Shown: positions 11,938 through 22,100 of the stretch, in pieces
Numbering within the stretch: position 1 is the first letter of the stretch
Layout of the letters: each line of letters opens with the position of its first letter
Source of the DNA: Closterium sp. Naga37s-1
Taxonomy: Eukaryota; Streptophyta; Zygnematophyceae; Desmidiales; Closteriaceae
Direction of reading: 5' to 3'
Assembly: GCA_947471745.1 (NCBI GenBank)
Contig: CANJKZ010000823.1
Location: 124,001-188,000, forward strand
Length of the DNA stretch: 64,000 bases
Translations under genes and position numbers: made by a program
Notes under the pieces: generated by a model
Seen by the model: only the letters and a program-made list of their open reading frames with translations
What the model was told of the DNA's origin: nothing
The model's database searches: none

Positions 11938-12147
11938 TCTATATATATACGTGTATGCTTACACTTGCTAGGGTATGATCATTGTTTTGTTTGTTCTCTT
12001 TTACATAACTCTGCATGTGAACTGGCCTTGTGGCCCTTTGCTTGTGCTCGGACTGTGTGGTGACTTTGTGATCCACCCTGAGCTTGCTTTGCTTTTCTTG
12101 ACTGGTCTTGTGACCACTTGTTCTCCCCCACTTTGCCTATGGGGGTG
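11938..12147 (+). other. Copia-A conserved 3' non-coding region with hairpin at the polypurine tract
   Basis: About 210 nt between the Pol stop and the 3' LTR, strongly conserved among copies. It includes a CATAACTCTGCATGTGAACTGG block (TATATAACTC in D-type relatives such as F and G) and GGCC-TTGT-GGCC. It ends in CCCCCA (12125-12130), then TTTGCC, then TGGGGG (12140-12145) followed by TG and the LTR. The G-run is the likely plus-strand primer and is one arm of the inverted repeat. Confidence 0.7.
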
Positions 12148-12278
12148 TGTCAAACTTATATATACCTTACATTCTGTAGGCTGTAGTGGGGTAGCCCATA
12201 AGGGGTACAACCCAATTAGGGTTTGTACTTGTACCCAACTCTTTGCTAGTTCATTCATTCTCGTTCGTAACTTTGACA
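12148..12278 (+). repeat. Copia-A 3' LTR (131 bp)
   Basis: Same length as the 5' LTR with three substitutions. Followed by the duplicated target GACCA. Confidence 0.96.
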
Positions 12279-12906
12279 GACCACACCCAGACGAATAAGG
12301 AGGGTACTACGGTAGACAGCCCCATAATGCTTAGCGGGAAAATTGGGACAGCCTTAGTTAAAATATTAGTAGATGGGGGAGCCAGCCACAGCCTGATCAA
12401 CACCGCCACGGCACGAAAACTGAGACTGCCACTGGACAGATGTTTACCTGAGATCGACGCAAGACTGGTTGATGGCACGCCACTGGCGATACGGGAACGC
12501 GTAGACCGGCTTCGGATTCGATGCGGGGGTAACTTCACGTTTAGCCAGGAAATGCTCGCGACAACCCTCGACGGGACCGACATTTTACTCGGCCGTGATT
12601 GGCTGCGACGACACAATCCACGAATCGACTGGACGACGTGTGATTGCACCATGCGAGTCAACGGTAACAACATCGCCTTACCTCGCTAGGGCTCGCCTGA
12701 GTCTTCGTCGGTGCATGTCAACGCGATCACGATGAAACGCGCCGTAGCGGCAGGAGCTGAAGTTTACGCAGTCGACATTCGGGAAGCCGAGGCAGCAGAC
12801 AAAGGGGGGGATTTACAAAAACTGCTAGCCGACGTACCGGATGACTTGGCAGCACTACTGAAGCAGTGGAGTGGGATTTTCACGGATGACCTGCCGACAG
12901 GACTGC
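12279..12906 (+). pseudogene. Ty3/gypsy fragment 2: retropepsin and region before RT
   Basis: Contains a retropepsin-like stretch, KILVDGGASHSLINTATARK (active-site DGG at about 12370) and DILLGRDWLRRHNPRIDW. A TAG at 12687-12689 is followed in the same frame by LLADVPDDLAALLKQWSGIF and TDDLPTGL, typical of the segment before the RT of Ty3/gypsy Pol. The 5 bp ACTGC at 12902-12906 are the target of the solo LTR that follows, and the frame continues across it into fragment 3. Composition is less GC-rich than the copia copies. Confidence 0.82.
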
Positions 12907-13725
12907 TGTTGGTGCAACCCTACGGTTTGCACTCGGCTTGTTGTCCGTGTGCGTGAATGTGTGTGTGTATGGAATGGTATGAGGGCATGGGATAATATAT
13001 ATTTCATGCTTATAATTGTGTGTGAATGTTGAGTCATGATGTCGAGTGTGTGTGTCGAGTCAATAGCGAGTTATCGCTAGACACGTGTTACGCGGTCGTT
13101 TGTGTCTCGCGCGCGGTTTCTACTTTGTCGTGCGCGGTTTCTATTTTGTCCTGTGTCGAACGTTCGGCGTGTCGCAGGTGTGTGCAGCAGACCCATCAAG
13201 AACTCAAGGATGAGTTTGTGATGAAGAGCCCGAGCCTTGGTGTCAAGCCTCAAGTGATTTCGAAGCTTGCCAAAAGGGTACACCTCAAGATATTGAAGAT
13301 AGTTACATTACTTTGTGTAGTGTAACATTTCACTTGGTGTAGGCCCTAGTGAAGGGTAGTTTCGAGACCCTTCGTGGTTGGGGACAGTGTGGCACTGTTC
13401 CACATCACTGTACCTCGGCTCTTGGGGTTTGTAGGAGCTGGGAGTCATTCCCAACTCGTAACTCTTCCTATCTTGTGTTCTAAGACTATAGTGGCTGCCA
13501 TAGTACCGTTCGTTCAAACCGACGCTGTGTCGTCAATTCTTTATCAAATCGTGCAATCTAAATTGCTAATTCTAGACGACGTGAAGACGCTCCAGATCCA
13601 ATTTGAATCAAGTCATTTGCAGCTGTGAGCAGAACGCTATCAACGTTTGAAGCCGCTGTGCAGAAATCCGTCTGTGCTCTCTATCTTTCGTTTTAGGCAC
13701 ATTCAAGCCTATTGTGACTATAACA
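12907..13725 (+). repeat. Solo LTR (819 bp) of the element-L family
   Basis: TGTTGGTGCAACC...CTATAACA flanked by a perfect 5-bp duplication, ACTGC (12902-12906 and 13726-13730), with no internal region. A near-identical 820-bp copy at 61307-62126 is followed by a PBS, which proves that this is an LTR. The TATAATATATAT-like stretch at about 12992 and the CT-rich parts may be promoter elements. Most likely made by recombination between the two LTRs of a complete element. Confidence 0.95.
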
Positions 13726-13730
13726 ACTGC

Positions 13731-13949
13731 CACCTCAGCGACCGCACAACCACAGGATCGAGTTAGAACTGGGGGCACAACCGACAGTACATAGACAGTT
13801 CCGACTGACCCAACCCGAACTGGACGAACTAAGGAAGCAGCTAGATTACCTGCACGAGAAGGAATTCATTCGCCTGAGTTCGTCACCCTTCGCAGCACCG
13901 ATACTTTTCACACCGAAAAAGGACGAGGGTTTTCGCATGTGCATCGATT
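13731..13949 (+). pseudogene. Ty3/gypsy fragment 3: RT N-terminus, cut by Copia-C
   Basis: After removal of the solo LTR, the gypsy frame continues: PQRPHNHRIELELGAQPTVH, RQFRLTQPELDELRKQLDYL, SSSPFAAPILFTPKKDEGFR, then MCID, where Copia-C begins (13950). The order of motifs is that of the Ty3/gypsy RT fingers region. No gypsy sequence resumes after the Copia-C/E block, so the rest of this element is lost or lies elsewhere. Confidence 0.85.
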
Positions 13950-14080
13950 TGTCAAACCTATATCTAGCTTACATTGTGTAGGCTGTAGTGGGGTAGCCCA
14001 TAAGGGGTACAACCCAATTAGGGTTAGTACTTGTACCCAACTCTTTGCTAGTTCATTCATTCTCGTTCGTAATCTTGACA
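13950..14080 (+). repeat. Copia-C 5' LTR (131 bp)
   Basis: TGTCAAACCTATATCTAG...AATCTTGACA. The same LTR type as Copia-A and Copia-E, with the same inner and outer inverted repeats. Confidence 0.95.
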
Positions 14081-14092
14081 TGGTTTCAGAGC
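14081..14092 (+). other. Copia-C primer-binding site
   Basis: TGGTTTCAGAGC, one change from the initiator tRNA-Met PBS. It is followed by the hairpin GGTCC (14094-14098) with GGACC (14106-14110). Confidence 0.8.
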
Positions 14093-15279
14093 AGGTCCCT
14101 CGCTAGGACCGATTTTGATTTTTCCTTGGGCCCACCACCTGCTGCCCTACTCTTGTCCTTGGGCCTCGGCCCGTTGCCCCTAGGCCCGTAACTCGCGCCC
14201 CTAGGCCCGTCGCCCCTAGGCCCGTTGCCCGCGTCCCGTTGTTCCAGGCCCCTAGGCCCATCGTTCCCGGCCCCTTGGCCCGTCGCCCGCGGCCCCTCGT
14301 TTCTGGCCCCGCGGCCCCGTCGCACCTAGGCCCTAGGCCCCGCGGCCCCGTCGTTCCCGGCCCCTAGGCCCCGTCGCCCGTGGCCCGTCGCACCTAGGCC
14401 CCCCCACGGCCCCGCGGCCCCGTCGTTCCCGGCCCCTAGGCCCCGTCGCCCGCGGCCCGTCGCACCTAGGCCCCGCCCACGGCCCCGCGGCCCTTCGTTT
14501 CTGGCCCCGTGGCCCCGTCGTTCTCGGCCCCTCGGCCCCGTCGCCCGCGGCCCGTCGCACCTAGGCCTCCCCCCACGGCCCCGCGGCCCTTCGTTTCTGG
14601 CCCCGCGGCCCCGTCGTTTCCGGCCCCTTGGCCCGTCACTCACGGCCCGTCGCCTCAGCCCCACGCCCCGCGGCCCCTTCGCTCCCTGGCCCAGCGGCCC
14701 GTTCGCCCCAAGGCCCCGTGGCTCGTCGATCTAGGCCCCGCGGCCCACTTCGCTCCTTGGCCCCCGGCCCCTTCGTACCTGGCCCCGCGGCCCGTCGCCC
14801 CTAGGCCCCCAGCCCCTCGGCCCCTTTGTACCTGGCCCTGCGGCCCGTCGCCCCTAGGCCCCTCGACCCCCTGTGTTCCTGGCCCCGCGGCCCGTCGCCC
14901 CTAGGCCCCCGGCCCCTCGGCCCCTCGGCCTCCTGTGTTCCTGGCTCCGCGGCTCGACGCCCCTAGGCCCCAGGCCCCTCGGCCCCTTCGTACCTGGCAC
15001 CGCGGCCCGTCGCCCCTAGGCCCCCGGCCCCTCGGCCCCCTTTGTTCCTGGCCCCGCGGCCCGTCGCCCCTAGGCCCTAGGACCCTCGGCCCCTTCGTAC
15101 CTGGCCCCGCGGCCCGTCGCCCCTAGGCCCCCGGCCCCTCGGCCCCTCCCCTTCATTCCTGGCCCCGCGGCCCAACACTCCTAGGGCCCCCCTGGCCAGT
15201 CGCCCCTACTGCTGCTACTGCTGCTGCTGCTACTGCTGCTACTGCTGCTGCTACTGCTTCTCCTGCGTGCTGCGCCACT
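14093..15279 (+). repeat. Copia-C leader with GC-rich tandem repeats
   Basis: GGGCCC at 14128-14133. The array is built on CGGCCCGTCGCCCCTAGGCC-like units with two levels of order: a short unit and longer blocks of roughly 80-110 bp at 14330-14600 and 14780-15150. A CTG/CTA tract at about 15207-15265 precedes the ATG. Open frames read from it are low-complexity and not credible proteins. Confidence 0.72.
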
Positions 15280-18200
15280 ATGGCTTCGCTTCGAGTTCTC
15301 GCGTTTGATCATGAGGGCAGACCGATTCAGTTCGACACGTGGCTCGACGATCAGCAGCTGTACCTACTGAGCGATTCTAAGGACAGTGTTTCGCTGTTTG
15401 ACCACGTATCAGGTGCCGCTACTGCCCCTCCCGCCATAGCTGACAGTGCGACTCGCTCACAGTGGCTTACTCGCGACGCTGCTGCCCGCTTAGCGATTCG
15501 CAACCACCTGCCGTTAGCCGAATGCGCTCACTTTGGACAGCACAGGACAGCGCAGGCACTGTACGACGCTGTAGTCGCTCGCTACTCATCGCCTGCCACT
15601 GCTTCTCTAGGCCGCCTGCTTCTGCCCTACCTGTTCCCCGAGCTGTCAGCCTTTGCCACGGTAGATGACCTTGTTTCCCACCTGCGGACTAGTGACGCTC
15701 GCTACCGCGCTACCGTCCCTGCTGAGTTCCTTGACAGGAACCAGCCCCCGATGTTCATCACCCTCTACTTCATTGTCACTCGCCTCCCTGACTCTCTTTG
15801 CTCTGTCAGGGACCACTTTCTCTCACTTGACCCCACCTCCCTCACTGTTGACCTCCTCGAGGAGCACCTCCTCGCATCTGAGACTAGTGCAGTTGCTGTA
15901 GGTGCTGCTCGTGGCACTCCGCGCCCGCCCTTCTTTGAGGGGTGCTCCCCCTCCCCCCTTGCCCCCTCCTACGCTTCTGCTGCTGCTGCAGACGTCCCTG
16001 GTGCTGAGGACGGAGCTGCTTCTGCTAGTGCGAAGCGCCGCAGCGGCAAGGGCAAGGGTAGCCGGGGTGGTGGAGGGGGCAGCGAGAGTGGTGGTGGGGG
16101 CAGTAGTGGAGGTAGTGGAAGCACTGGCGGTGGTGGAAACGGTGGGAGTGGTGGCGGGAGTGGGGGCAGTGGTGGCGGTGGTGGAGGCAGCGGTGGGAGT
16201 GGCGGTCGTGGCGGCGGTGGGACTGGTGGCGGTAGGACTGGAGCTCGACGTGGAGGTTCTGGAGGTGGCCAGCGGCAGCAACAGCAGCGTTCGAGCGAGA
16301 CCCAGTCGCCCCAGCAGCTTCGTGAGTGGTTGTTTCAGCGTGGGACGTCTGGGGGTAGTGATAGCTGCCCGTATGTCATTCGCACGGGTGACCGTGCTGG
16401 TCAGACATGCGGGAGGATTCACACTCAGCACCGCTGCTTCTCCCGCCTCGACAACGCTTGGCATGCTGAGTTTGGTGATGAGGTCGAGCGCCCTTGCTGG
16501 GCAGATCTGCTTAGGTATGGAGTTGCTATCTTTGACCTAGACTTTGATGTGATTCTTTCTGCTATGTATGCTTTGTCTGCTAGTGCTGAGGGTGACTGCT
16601 ACCAGTGTGTGCCGCCTGACCCAGGTATAGCCGCTGTTGCTCTAGGTGCTAGTGAGTCAGTTCTCCCTGGTACTGCGCCTGCTGAGGCCTTGCACACCTT
16701 CACGCTGGACTCAGGTGCCTCGCGCAGTTTCTTTCGTGAAAGCACCACTCTCACTCCTCTCCCTGCACCTGTCCCGGTCCGACTGGCTGACCCCTCTGGG
16801 GGCCCGGGCTTGCCCGCTCCTCCACTGTCCTCTCGTGTCCGGATGTTCCGTCCGGCTCACTGTCGGGTCTTCACCTCCCCTCGTTCTCTACGAACTTGGT
16901 GAGTACTGCTGCCCTCCAGGATGCGAAGGTCACCACCACCACTCCTGGGGGTCAGCGTGTGTCGATCTGCACGTGTACACGGACGGGTCGTCACCTGGCC
17001 ACGTTCACTCGTCGGCCAGGGTCGAGTCTATACACACTGGCGACTGCGCCTACTCAGGTAACTGCGTCAACCCAGGTGTCCGCGTCAGGTCAGGTAGCAC
17101 CCCCTTGGTCGTGTCGCCTCTTGTCGCACCAGACTCTTTGGTGGCACCACCGCCTTGGTCACCCTTCTCCGCCACGCCTTCGTGGCATGCACTCTTGCCT
17201 CCTTGTGTCTGGTCTCCCCAGGTCTCTGCCTCCCCTCCCGCCCTCGCCTGCTCCGCCCTGCCTTCCTTGCGTCGAGGGGCGGCAGCGCGCCGCTCCTCAC
17301 TCCTCCTCGTTTCCCCCGACGACTGCTCCCCTGCAGACTCTCCACATGGACGTGTGGGGCCCCGCCCGCGTCACTGGACAGGACCGCGAGCACTACTTTA
17401 TGCTGGTAGTTGACGACTACACGCGGTACACCACGGTCTTCCCCTTGCGCAGCAAGGATCAGGTCTTTGATGTCTTGATTCCTTGGATCCGCGCAGTAGG
17501 TCTCCAGCTCCGCGAGCGGTTCCAGCAGGACCTTCCTGTCCTGCGTCTGCACTCTGACCAAGGTGGTGAGTTCTCCTCCAACCTCTTGTGGGACTTTTGT
17601 CGTGGGGAGGGCATTCTCCAGTCGTTCACGCTTCCGGACTCCCCTCAGCAAAATGGGATTGCTGAGCGCCGCATTGGCTTAGTCATGGAGGTCGCTCGTA
17701 CCTCCATGATCCATGCGGCTGCTCCCCATTTTCTGTGGCCATTTGTGGTACGGTATGCTGCGCATCAGCTCAACCTCTGGCCCCGTGTCTCCTTGCCGGA
17801 GACATCGCCCACACTGCATTGGACGGGAAAGGTTGGCGATGCGTCGGTGTTCCTGGTCTGGGGTTCTCGTGCCTTTGTCCGCGATACGTCTGCGGACAAG
17901 CTCTCCGCCTGCGCCATTCCCTACGTCTTCCTTGGCTTTGTCCCTGACGCGCCTGGCTGGTAGTTCTACCACCCTACCTCGCGCTGTGTCCTCCCCTCTC
18001 AAGACGTCACGTTTGACGAGTCGGTTCCCTTTTACCGTCTCTTCCCCTACCGCTTTGCCCCTCCCCCTCCCCTGCTGCTCTTCCTTGCTCCAGGTCCCCC
18101 TCCGGTAGCCCCCCTCCCCCCTCAGGGTCCTACTCCCTCAGGTGTCTCTCAGGTAGACCCGACCCCTGGTACCGTGCCTGGTGAGGTAGCTGTAGACTCA

Positions 18201-18855
18201 GGTGCTGCTAGAGGTACTGCGTCTAGGGGTGCTGAGCCTGGGGGTGATGAGACTGAGGGTGCTGAGACTGGGGGTGCTGAGCCTGGGGGTGCTGAGACTG
18301 GGGGTATTGAGCCTGGGGGTGCTGAGACTTGGGGTACTGAGCCTGGGGGTGCTGAGCCTGGGGGTCTTGAGCCTGAGGGTGCGGAGTCGGGGGGTGCTGG
18401 GCCTGTGGGTGCGGAGTTTGGGGGTGCTGAGCCCAGAGGTACTTCCTCTTCTGGGGGTCCTGCGTGGGTCTCGCCCCGGCAGGAGCCGCTCCTTCCGCAG
18501 CAGCTGCGCGAGTGGCTTACTTGGCGCGCCCGACTTCGGAGTGGAGCTGCAGGAGCTGGTGACTCTGCTGCTGGAGAGGCTGGATCTGGAGGTGCTGCGG
18601 GTGCTGGTGTTTCTGCTGGAGCTGGAGGTACTGCGGGAGTTGGAGCTGGAGGCGCGGGTGCGGGTGCTGCTGGAGGTACTAGAGCTGCTGGAGCTGGTGG
18701 TACTACAGACGTTGGAGCTGGGGGCGCTGGCCCTGCAGGTGCTGGTGCTGGTTCTGGAGACACTAGGCGACCGAGACCGTACTTCGTTCCCCTGCTTCAG
18801 CAGGTACTTGGTCTCCCGTCTTCTACTGGCCTTCCTCCTCCTTTCCTGTGTCCAC
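15280..18855 (+). pseudogene. Copia-C Gag-Pol, part 1 (Gag to linker), split by Copia-D
   Basis: Gag from ATG 15280 with the Gly-rich linker and knuckle CPYVIRTGDRAGQTC-GRIH-TQHRC, then protease LDSGASRSFF. A 1-nt deletion near 16804, next to GGCCCGGG, shifts the frame (compare Copia-A at about 8100). The integrase follows in the new frame, with MDVWGP, HSDQGGEF (Arg of the usual SDRGG changed to Gln) and NGIAER. A TAG at 17961-17963 replaces Gln. The GGAEP/GAETG repeat linker follows. The frame is interrupted at 18855 by Copia-D and continues at 26215 in the same phase. Confidence 0.93.
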
Positions 18856-18974
18856 TGTGAAGAATTAAACAGGAATGAATGAACTAGGAAAGTGTGAGAT
18901 ACAAATATCAAACCTGTACCCCTTAGTGGCTACCCCACTACAGCCTACATAGGCTAAGGCATATACATCTGACA
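18856..18974 (-). repeat. Copia-D 3' LTR (119 bp)
   Basis: On the minus strand begins TGTCAGATGTATATGCC and ends TTAATTCTTCACA. The family core GGCTGTAGTGGGGTAG is kept, while the outer stem is weaker (GGGGTACA with TGTATCTC). Confidence 0.95.
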
Positions 18975-19177
18975 CACCCCCATAGGCAAAGTGGGGGAGA
19001 ACTAGGGGTCACAAGACCAGTCAAGCAAAGCAAAGCAAAGCAAGCTCAGGGTGGATCACAACGTCACCACACAGTCTGAGCACCGGTTCAAAGGCCACAA
19101 GGCCAGTTCACATGCAAGTTCATATATAAAGGTAAACAAGCAAGTGCAGGTATATATAGATCACAGTACACGGAAAG
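18975..19177 (-). other. Copia-D 3' non-coding region and polypurine hairpin
   Basis: Conserved block between the Pol stop and the 3' LTR. The inverted pair is at 18977-18982 (CCCCCA) and 18992-18997 (TGGGGG). A short AAAGC repeat (aagcaaagcaaagcaaagc) lies at about 19023-19041. Confidence 0.7.
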
Positions 19178-22100
19178 TCAAGAGGTAAGCAAGTGAGGCC
19201 AAGTAGGCACAAGACCTAGCATAGTACAGAAGCGCTGATGATCACAAGGCTGAAGTGCCTTGGTAAAGATATCAGCAGTGTTGGCCTGAGAGGCTACGTA
19301 AGCAAGGCGCAGCTGACCACGCTGCTGCAGCTCACGAGCAAGGAAGTAGCGAAGAGCAATGTGCTTCGTTCTGTGCTCCAGTCTATGCTCCCGACACAAG
19401 GCCAGCATAGCCTTGTTGTCTACGTACAGAACTGGAGGAGAACGAGGCGGCTCTTCCAGGTCAGTCAGCAAGTAGGTGAGCCAGCGTAACTCCTGTGCAG
19501 CCATGGCCCCTGCGTAGATCTCAGCCTCACAGCTGGAGCTGAGAACAGAAGACGAGCGAGTAGACCGCCACGAAACAGAGCCGGAACCAAGGCTGAAGGT
19601 GTAACCCTGTGACGACCGCTGAGTAGCCAGGTCGTCAACCCAAGACGCGTCTGCGTGACCAGTGAGGACCACTGGACTCCGCCCTCCAAGCACTAGCCCC
19701 AAGCCCGAAGTACTGCACAAGTAGCGCAACACCCTCTTCGCTGCAGCCATGTGCTCTGGTCGGTGTCTCCCAGGAGCAACATAGCGTGCCAAGATGCTCA
19801 GAGGGTATGCTAGGTCAGGTCGAGTGCAGGTCATCAGGTACATGAGGCAGCCAGCAAGCTCTGGGTACGGGCCACTCGGCTCTACGGACTCATCCGAAGG
19901 CAGAGCTGAGAGCGAGTGGCGAGTAGACAGAGGAGTGGCCTGAGGCGAGGAGTACGTGAAGTCGAAGCGCTCAAGGACCTGCTGCACCATGTGTGACTGA
20001 GTCAGGGTAATGGTGCGCCGTGCTCTGTCCCGGGTGATCTGCAAGCCAAGATAGCTGCGCAGTTCACCCAGGTCTGTGCACGTGTGTCTCTTCTGCAGCT
20101 CGGACTTCACGTGGGCGAGTCCAGCAGTGTCAGCTGTAGCAAACACCAAGTCGTCGACGTACACGAGGATGTAGAACGGCGGCAGTAAAGTGTCGGTGCG
20201 AAGAAACAGCGACGGGTCAGCAGTGGAAGGAGCAAACCCAAGAGCCGCAAGCGTAGTCCTCAGTGTGTCGTGCCACTCACGTGGCGCCTGGCGGAGACCG
20301 TAGACTGGCCGCCGGAGGCTCCACTGGGTACCAGGAGGAAACGACCCAGTGAAGCCAGGTGGGCGGCGCAGCCAGATCTCCTCGTGCAGACTGCCCTGTA
20401 GGAAAGCAGTGCTGAAGTCAAGGGAGTGAAGCTCGTAGTCACGCTGAGCAGCAACGTGCAGCAGAACCCGAAGAGTGGTCATCTTCGGGGTCGGGGAGAA
20501 GGTCTGAAAGTAGTCAACTCCCTGCCGCTGACTGAAGCCTCGAGCCACGTAACGCGCCTTGAAGACAGGCGGAGAACCCGGCGGCCGCTTCACCCTGAAA
20601 ATCCACATGCCACTGACGATGTTCGCCCCAGGTGGGGGAACCTCGTCGACGTAGGTGCCTGTGGACTTCCAGGAAGCCATCTCTGCGTCCATGGCTGCCT
20701 GCCACTGAGAGGAGTAAGGACCCTCTATCGCCTCTGCGTAAGAGCGCGGGGTCGGGATGTCTGGTGCATCCGGGTCTCCCTCAGGGGCAAGCAGCGTGGA
20801 CACGAGATGAGGTAAAGCAGCAGCAAAACACTGGAACTCCTCCTGCCGGTCCTCAAGGACGTCCGTGCTAAGAGCACACTCACCCCCGACGGACGGAGGA
20901 CAGACAGACGCAGACTCAGCAACAAGACTAGCGGCGTAGTCTAGACGATAGTGAGCAGCGAAGTCGACAAGCTCGGTAACTAGGGCAGACGCAGCAGTGG
21001 ACTCAAAGGAAGGGTCAGTGACAACAGTGGCTAGGAAACGCGTGACAGTAGGACTGGCAGCACGAAGGGAGTCAGACGCCGGGTCAGCAAGAGCAGGAAG
21101 AGAGGACTCTGGAGGAGACGGCAAAGGGACACGCTGTGGCGCAGTGGAAGGACGTAGTGCCATCTGATGCGTGACCGGGACCGCAGGAGGACGCGGACGT
21201 GGAACACGACGACTAGTGCGAGCAGTGCGAACAGGCGACGCAGGACGCGACTCAGGGTCACGACGCTCAGCAAGACCTCCAGTAGGACCAGCGTAGGGAG
21301 AAGGAGCAGGCAGAGGGGAGACCAGCTGTAACTGTGACTCGGACTGGACAGGCGGAGGACACTCTAAGGAAGGAGCAAGACTAGAAGAAGGCGGAAGACC
21401 AAGAACCTGCTCAAGGAGCGGAACGACGTACGGCCGCGGCCGCGCAGCACCTCCAGAACTCGCAGGGACAACACCAGCAGCACCACCAGCTCCAGCAGCA
21501 CCACCAGCTCCAGTACCTCCAGCAGCTCCAGCTCTAGCAGGACCACCAGCAGACACAGCCGCTCCGGCTCCAGTACCTCCAGTAGCACCCACTCCAGCAG
21601 CACCACCAGCTCCAGCTCCACCAGTAGCTCCAGCACCAGGAGCACCACCAGGCCCAGCAGCTCCAGTACCTCCAGTACGAGCACCTCCGGGACCCGTGGC
21701 TCCAGCACCCCCAGCAGAAGCAGATTCTCCAGCACCGGCTCCAGCAGCACCTCCAGCTCCAGAAACTCCAGCAGCAGCAGAACCTCCAGCACCGGCAGCA
21801 CCTCCAGCTCCACCAGCACGGCTCCAGCGGCGAGCAAACCACTCGCGCAGCTCCTGTGGAGAGGGAAGCTCCCGCCGGGACAAAGCACCCGAAGGACCGC
21901 CAGGTCCAGCACCGACAGGCTCCACACCCCCACTCCCAGCAGCCCCAGGCTCAGCACCCCCAGAAGCAGCACCCCCAGGCCCCGCACGCTCAGGCACAGC
22001 ACCCCCAGACCCAGCACCCCCAGGCTCCGCACGCTCAGGCTCAGCACCCCCAGACCCAGCACCCCCAGGCTCCGCACGCTCAGGCTCAGCACCCCCAGAC

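Larger units (their letters stand above)
5752..12278 (+). mobile_element. Copia-A, full-length Ty1/copia retrotransposon (6527 bp)
   Basis: Complete structure: 131-bp LTRs at both ends, PBS, leader, Gag-Pol, conserved 3' non-coding region and purine tract. The 5-bp target-site duplication GACCA is perfect (5747-5751 and 12279-12283). The two LTRs differ at 3 of 131 positions. The element sits in a decayed Ty3/gypsy element. Protein subfamily MASLRVLAFDHEGRP. The coding frame has four premature stops, so it is not autonomous as it stands. Confidence 0.97.
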
